The notes under the pieces: generated by a model
The model's database searches: none
Told to the model about the DNA's origin: nothing
What the model saw: the letters and a program-made list of their open reading frames with translations, nothing else
From: Timema cristinae
Taxonomy: Eukaryota > Arthropoda > Insecta > Phasmatodea > Timematidae
Length of the DNA stretch: 64,000 bases
NCBI GenBank assembly: GCA_039000515.1
Contig: JBCFYV010009882.1
Span: 61,397,317 to 61,461,316 of the forward strand
Direction of reading: 5' to 3'
Part shown: positions 60,530 through 64,000 of the stretch, one piece after another
Layout of the letters: each line of letters starts with the position of its first letter
How positions within the stretch are numbered: position 1 is the first letter of the stretch
Translations under genes and position numbers: made by a program

Positions 60530-62220
60530 ACTCTACACGGGTACAATTATATTTGGGGGCTACAAGGGAATTATTTTAACCAGACTGATAAAATGATTAG
60601 AATAACAATAATAGATTTATTATAACAGTAAAATAAAAGATATATGTATGATTACAATAGATATACAAAAACATAAGGTAGAAGAATTAATACTGTCTTT
60701 ATGCGACACGGGCAAGATCAAATGCAGTAGGCTTAAAGAGCAATCAATAACAAAACAGCTGGACTGACGCCAGGCTACGGTAAGGTGATTCTAAAAGAAA
60801 AACAGTGAGGTAATTATAAACAAATGTTAACTGGAAATGATATACATATAGTATTGTTAACACATTTATAATTTAAGCTAGCTTGCTTCATTGGGACTTA
60901 AGAAAATTCCTTAAGAGACATAGTATAATGAATTGCAATAGAAAGGTTAGTTGATTACATTGGTAGATGGCTAACATACAGGTGTCTACACTAAATAGTA
61001 CTATGGCCGGTCCTTTCCCTATTGGTACTGCCAGAGCATTCAATAGTACATGTAATTAATGACCCACTCCCTGAGGTACAACACTAATTTAATTCATACA
61101 ATACTAATACTCAGTCAATAGGTGCCAAAAATGGGCAAAGATAGAAAGGTATTATCTGCGCGGACCCCATATGGAAACAAGCGGAGTTCCGCGCTTTACC
61201 CATCCAAGCTAATACCACATGCAAAGCGTGGCAACAAGAATGATTCAACATATTGAATACATTGACCCAACTAGGTCCTAGAAAAAGGATAGACAACCTG
61301 GTTGTAGCCATAAAACAATTATGTAGTCTTAAGGACTAAAAAGGGAAATATAGTGCTCGTTGAGAATAGTAACCATTTGGACTAAGTCCTAATTACAGCT
61401 GGAGCTCAAGGCTCCTATATTGAAGCTATATCATATAGATATAGGAAAAACATGTTCTCTTGGGCCAATATAAAGTCATAAGGACTTAATCAACATTAGA
61501 GTCACTGTGACTACACCAAAAATGTTGGACTAACAACACAAAACCAAAATCTAGTCACTCTGACTGAAACAAGAAATCAAAATAAACATAATAGTCGCCC
61601 CGACTATACTAAGTCTGAGATAAACAATAAGTTTGATGGACTTATTAAATATATATTTTCTAATCTTTCAAATAAACAATAAGTCAGATGGACTTATTAA
61701 ATAAACAATTTCTGATCTTTCAACTAAACAATAAGCCAGATGGACTTATTAACGTCGCCTCAATACTTAGGAGATCGGAGAGGATTTTACTCGGTGGCGC
61801 GGCGGTGAGAACCACGTCCAACACTCCATGGCCACCGGTTCCTTCGAGAAGAGAAGTTCCTTCTTCAACGGCGTGATGTGATAGAATAATATGAAGTATA
61901 TCTGAGATAACTTATTTTATACCCTTTCTCTGAATAGAACGAAACAAACAAAAAAATAGAAAAAGACGTAATAACACAGGTGGTGATAGAAAGGACTGGA
62001 GCTTGAGGGGTAAGAAAAAGGGGAGGTTCGAAGACACGCCACCACGACAGTGGCGCATGATGGTCGTGGGAGCAAGCCCATCTTAGTTTTAGTTATTTTC
62101 CATGACTGGAGATGTGGTAAGTGGATGTGTCGGGAAGCACCCTGTCGCCATTCTTGTTGAATATTTTGCTAGAAGGCATGTTGGCGTTATCCGATCCCAT
62201 CCGGCCACGATGAGTAAGTC
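60530..62220. repeat. Unclassified dispersed repeat (copy 2) with hairpin array
   Basis: Homologous to 51600-53400 (see there). The array here has stems built on AGTC/GACT: 61324-61338, 61471-61489, 61500-61512, 61553-61565, 61591-61607 (ATAGTCG-ccc-CGACTAT), 61626-61646, 61678-61698 and 61730-61750. It is followed by a more GC-rich block (61750-62220). The short open frame at 61688-61876 spans the array end and I see no reason to believe it. Confidence 0.5.
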
Positions 62221-64000
62221 TTGAAGCATATTATCCTGAATGTATTAGCTTTAATTATCTTCTTTGGATTCCACTATTGTAAGTTTAGTATTTTTATGCA
62301 TATTTGTATTATTAAAATCCTTTGTAGTATTTTCTATTGGGAGCACGTGAATCATATCCGAGTACATCCAGTCGCTAAATGTAGGTTTTATTATTAAATA
62401 TCTCTAATCTAATACTCTTCTTTGGATTTTGCCAATATAATTATTATAATTTCGTATTTTTACGTAGCCTAATTGTGTAGGTGTCAACTTTACATGATTG
62501 ACACGCTACAGGTCTAGGATAATATATTTAGCAGAGAATTAGCCTAAGTTGGACTGGACATATGATTATTAACATTACTTATTTTCAGTATAATATTTTG
62601 AACACAGCCCTAGCTCTATTAAAAAAACTGTCTACAATGTTTTCGTAATTTCTTATAATGTCGTTGAAACGGTTTTCAACAAACAAATAATTTTGACCTT
62701 AAACTGATTGGTCGTTTAGTCTCCCCCTTTTTGTGGGTGTATACATTTCAGTAGGTATGTCTTTTCCAAATACTACGCCAGAAAATATTTTCTTAAGAAA
62801 GACCAATCAGTGATGATACCAGCAGAATAAGTAGCAAGAAGATGTACCGTGGAGCCTTGAAAGTGAATACACTCTTTAAACTAGATGAACAGAAATGTAA
62901 TACCACTCTAATGGATGAATTTTTGTGATCTGAAATCCCAATCTATTGATAGTTTATTTTAATATTAGTATACAATTTCCCCCTTTATTTAGTCAATGTG
63001 GCTAACTAATGAGTTTGTTAGTCATGAAACTATTCTTATCGATTACTCTATTTATATGACTAGTGTTACAATACTACTATTTCTAAAGATCAGAAGGTCT
63101 GGCCTGGAAATAGCTGTAGTATGATTTAAGATAAAAACTGTTTAAAATAACGAATAAAAAGGAAATTTTTTCTTCAAAGACCTGTAGTATAGTGTAGTTC
63201 CAAATATTTCCTTTGGAAACATTAATTCAAAATACCCCCACAGTAATATAATGTAAATATAGACTACACTAAGCTTTTATGTATATACATATTTGTGACC
63301 GAAACATTTTCAATGATTACATTAATCTTAATGTATTACCGTTTCTTTAAATTTATTTTTACCAACCACATTCCAGTCCCATAAAACAGACCTGACCTTA
63401 TTATATTCTTAGCTAAACTCTAGCTAATCTCTAACAAATTTAGATAGGATAACAATAAATAATGCATACTAATATGTCAACCTCCTCTCTCCCAAGCCTT
63501 GCCTCTTCTTAGTCAATAAACTAAATATAGCTCTCTGTGTAAAAGCGTACAACGCCTGTAACACTGATTAAAGTTTTCCGTTGGAAGATTGTTAAAGTTT
63601 ATGAATCAACTTGTTTCAGCGTGTATTTTGCTGATTGTACTAATATTGCCACTGGACATAATGTTATTATTGCCCAAATCAAACTAATATTCATATTCCT
63701 TAAGACACTCCTCACGATATATTCAATTTCCGAAAATGATTTACAACTTCAGTAAATGCTATATTAGTTTAACTATAGTTGCTTAAGCATATATTGGTTT
63801 TCATGGTCTTCAAATACGCATATTCATAATTGAAAAAATAAATCAATTTTATGTAAGGAACAGAGTACCTACCTATTAATTTTACATGTTTCAAAATACT
63901 AATAACCAGTAATCTATTAATCAGGGTTATCTTAATTTACGATAATAAAAGAAGAAGTTATAACTTGAATTTTATTCCTTGAATACTACACATATTATAA

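Larger units (their letters stand above)
46207..64000 (+). other. sif intron 5 (over 17.8 kb, open at the right edge)
   Basis: Starts with GTAAGT. No exon encoding the expected PH domain is seen before the window ends. Besides the listed elements, 46207-48590, 55430-56190, 56460-57400, 58530-59070 and 62220-64000 are AT-rich with nothing recognisable. Short (TA)n runs occur at about 56900-56940. Confidence 0.75.

Overview
The window looks like arthropod (most likely insect) nuclear DNA. It is strongly AT-rich, its coding sequence is split into short exons by GT...AG introns, and the non-coding part is full of eukaryotic transposable elements (pogo, Tc1/mariner, hAT, Harbinger, Helitron, Polinton/Maverick, non-LTR and LTR retroelements, tRNA-derived SINEs). 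There are no bacterial-style genes or operons. I cannot name the species from the sequence.

The only host gene I can support is on the + strand and runs through the whole window. Five exons (1-271, 28089-28145, 33339-33540, 34782-35021, 46077-46206) join in matching splice phases (1/1, 1/1, 2/2, 2/2, ending in phase 0) into exactly 300 codons. I identify it, by recall of the family rather than by a search, as the insect still life (sif)/TIAM-type Rac guanine-nucleotide exchange factor, in the stretch before its first PH domain. Both ends of the gene lie outside the window. Its introns are about 27.8, 5.2, 1.2, 11.1 and more than 17.8 kb. A glutamine-rich open segment at 1366-1641 has the right phases to be an extra cassette exon, but this is unproven.

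Intron 1 (272-28088) holds most of the mobile DNA: SINE and LINE pieces near 5.0-5.8 kb, a 202-bp foldback MITE at 5963-6164, a Tc1/mariner relic at 6796-7670, a Helitron-like element at 7723-8301, a complete pogo-family transposon with intact 604-codon transposase at 10834-13632, a Helitron helicase relic near 14 kb, an LTR element at 14494-19279 with recognisable gag on the minus strand and no recognisable pol, and a second Tc1/mariner derivative at 23695-24290.

Intron 2 holds a region bounded by diverged long inverted repeats (about 28790-32215) and a LINE tail. Intron 4 (35022-46076) has a terminal-repeat DNA element, rearranged LINE pieces in both orientations, a Harbinger transposase relic and several SINEs. 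The last intron (46207 onward) has a pyrimidine-rich low-complexity tract, a hAT relic (about 49502-51534), a Polinton integrase relic split by a SINE (about 53520-54580), two related repeat units containing arrays of short hairpins (about 51600-53400 and 60530-62220), a minisatellite and further LINE/SINE pieces.

The points most worth following up are the intact pogo transposase with a C-terminal PHD finger, perfect terminal repeats and a likely 5' UTR intron; the paired hairpin-array repeats; the shared 3' tail on SINEs with different heads; and the candidate polyglutamine cassette exon of the host gene.
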